Of a stretch of 5,046 nt of DNA, positions 4,314 through 5,046 are shown in pieces. The notes under the pieces are model-generated. The model was not told the origin of the DNA, made no database searches, and was given only the letters and a program-made list of their open reading frames with translations. Position 1 is the stretch's first letter. Each line of letters starts with the position of its first letter. Source of the stretch: Alphaproteobacteria bacterium UBA685 (GTDB taxonomy: Bacteria; Pseudomonadota; Alphaproteobacteria; Puniceispirillales; Puniceispirillaceae); the NCBI GenBank assembly GCA_002299005.1, contig DBMZ01000111.1:1-5046 (forward strand). The letters are read 5' to 3'. Made by a program: the position numbers and the translations under genes.

Positions 4314-5046
4314 ATGTCTGATTTTGAAATTTACCCAGCAATTGACCTAAAAGAAGGCCAAGGGGTGCGCTTGTTGCATGGTGATTTTAACAAGATGACG
4401 GTCTATGCGCCTGACCCGGCCGCAAAGGCGCAGGAATTTTTGGATTTGGGCGCTAATTGGGTGCATGTGGTTGACCTTGATGGCGCGCTGGCGGGTGATG
4501 GGATTAATGTTGCGGCGGTCAATGCGATTTTGGCGACAGGCGCAAAGATTCAGCTTGGCGGCGGTATTCGCACCATGAGCCATATTGAAGGCTGGCTTGC
4601 GGCAGGTGTGGCGCGTGTGATTTTGGGCACGGCGGCTTTGCGTGATCCGCAATTGGTGATTGAGGCGGCAAAGGCGTTTCCTGATCAAATCGCGGTTGGC
4701 GCTGATGCCAAGGGCGGGATGATCGCGGCCGAAGGCTGGTTGGATGTATCAGACGTCAAGGCAACAGATCTTGTGCGCCGGTTTGAAGATTGCGGTGTCG
4801 CGGCGGTGATTTTCACCGATATTGGCCGTGATGGCGCGCTGACAGGTGTCAATGCCAAGGCGACGGCCGAGATTGCAAAGGCGGTGTCTATTCCTGTGAT
4901 TGCCTCTGGCGGCGTTGCGGATGAGGGCGATATTAGCGCCTGTCTGGCTGAGCGTGATAGCGGTATTGCGGGCGTCATTACCGGGCGTGCGATTTATGAT
5001 GGGCGCCTTGATTTAGCGCGCGCGATCACAATGGCAAACACAATGG
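4314..5046 (+). CDS. hisA: Phosphoribosylformimino-5-aminoimidazole carboxamide ribotide isomerase, 3' end beyond window
   Basis: From ATG 4314 the frame is open for 244 codons to the window end, close to the usual family length of about 240-250, so only a few residues and the stop are missing. The enzyme is a (beta/alpha)8 barrel that isomerises ProFAR to PRFAR (EC 5.3.1.16), making the substrate for HisF-HisH. Visible signatures are YPAIDLKEGQGVRL (7-20) with catalytic Asp11, VVDLDGALAG (52-61), QLGGGIRTM (80-88), VILGTAAL (102-109), ADAKGG (130-135) with Asp131, FTDIGRDGAL (167-176), PVIASGGV (194-201) and GVITGRAIYDG (220-230). The last two are the phosphate-binding loops of the barrel. 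DLDGA rather than a HisF pattern, plus the EGW motif (140-142), separates it from its paralogue HisF. The ribosome binding site is weak (AGAG at 4301-4304 or GAAG at 4310-4313). It follows the acetyltransferase after 51 bases. Confidence 0.96.
   Translation, partial: MSDFEIYPAIDLKEGQGVRLLHGDFNKMTVYAPDPAAKAQEFLDLGANWVHVVDLDGALAGDGINVAAVNAILATGAKIQLGGGIRTMSHIEGWLAAGVARVILGTAALRDPQLVIEAAKAFPDQIAVGADAKGGMIAAEGWLDVSDVKATDLVRRFEDCGVAAVIFTDIGRDGALTGVNAKATAEIAKAVSIPVIASGGVADEGDISACLAERDSGIAGVITGRAIYDGRLDLARAITMANTM

Noticed and set aside
4347..4978. Two long minus-strand open frames opposite hisA
   Set aside because: hisA is unmistakable on the plus strand through this stretch; the antisense translations are low-complexity and carry no family signature.
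1..5046. Mobile element, CRISPR array, tRNA or a novel defence system
   Set aside because: All genes are conserved chromosomal families in conserved order; no transposase, integrase, regularly spaced repeats or tRNA-like cloverleaf was seen.

Overview
This window is ordinary alphaproteobacterial chromosome. It carries the well-known neighbourhood fxsA / Tim44-like protein / Smr-domain protein / XRE regulator, followed by histidine genes in the order hisB, hisH, acetyltransferase, hisA. The gene order and protein sequences point to Alphaproteobacteria. Two features support this in particular: the Tim44-like membrane protein and the Smr plus XRE pair, whose regulator starts MTPFGAL and contains YLSSLEHGKRGRPS. 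AT-ending codons are used freely, so the genome has moderate GC rather than the high GC of many soil alphas. A marine lineage such as the SAR116 group would fit, but that is a guess from base composition and gene order.

Layout. Positions 1-437 (minus strand) are the 5' part of fxsA, cut by the window edge. An 80-base divergent spacer with a perfect 7-bp inverted repeat separates it from a plus-strand run: Tim44-like protein (518-1219), Smr protein (1220-1783, GTG start directly abutting the previous stop) and XRE regulator (1803-2159). A roughly 200-base gap (2160-2363) has no gene but holds two sizeable hairpin-forming inverted repeats. Then come hisB (2364-2963), hisH (2986-3639, probably a TTG start), a GNAT acetyltransferase (3717-4262) and hisA (4314 to the window end, nearly complete). 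All seven genes after the divergent spacer lie on the plus strand.

How they work together. HisB catalyses the dehydratase step of histidine biosynthesis. HisA isomerises ProFAR to PRFAR. HisH supplies ammonia to HisF, which is expected just downstream but is not in the window. The GNAT protein sits inside this cluster without an obvious role in histidine synthesis. FxsA and the Tim44-like protein are inner-membrane proteins; the Smr protein is a probable nucleic-acid-acting protein; the XRE protein is a DNA-binding regulator whose target is unknown.

I found no mobile element, CRISPR array, RNA gene, defence island or novel system. The points worth a second look are small: non-coding inverted repeats, local tandem duplications, unusual starts, an Asp in place of a conserved His in Smr, an A7G7 tract used as a ribosome-binding region, and the absence of mltA from its usual slot.
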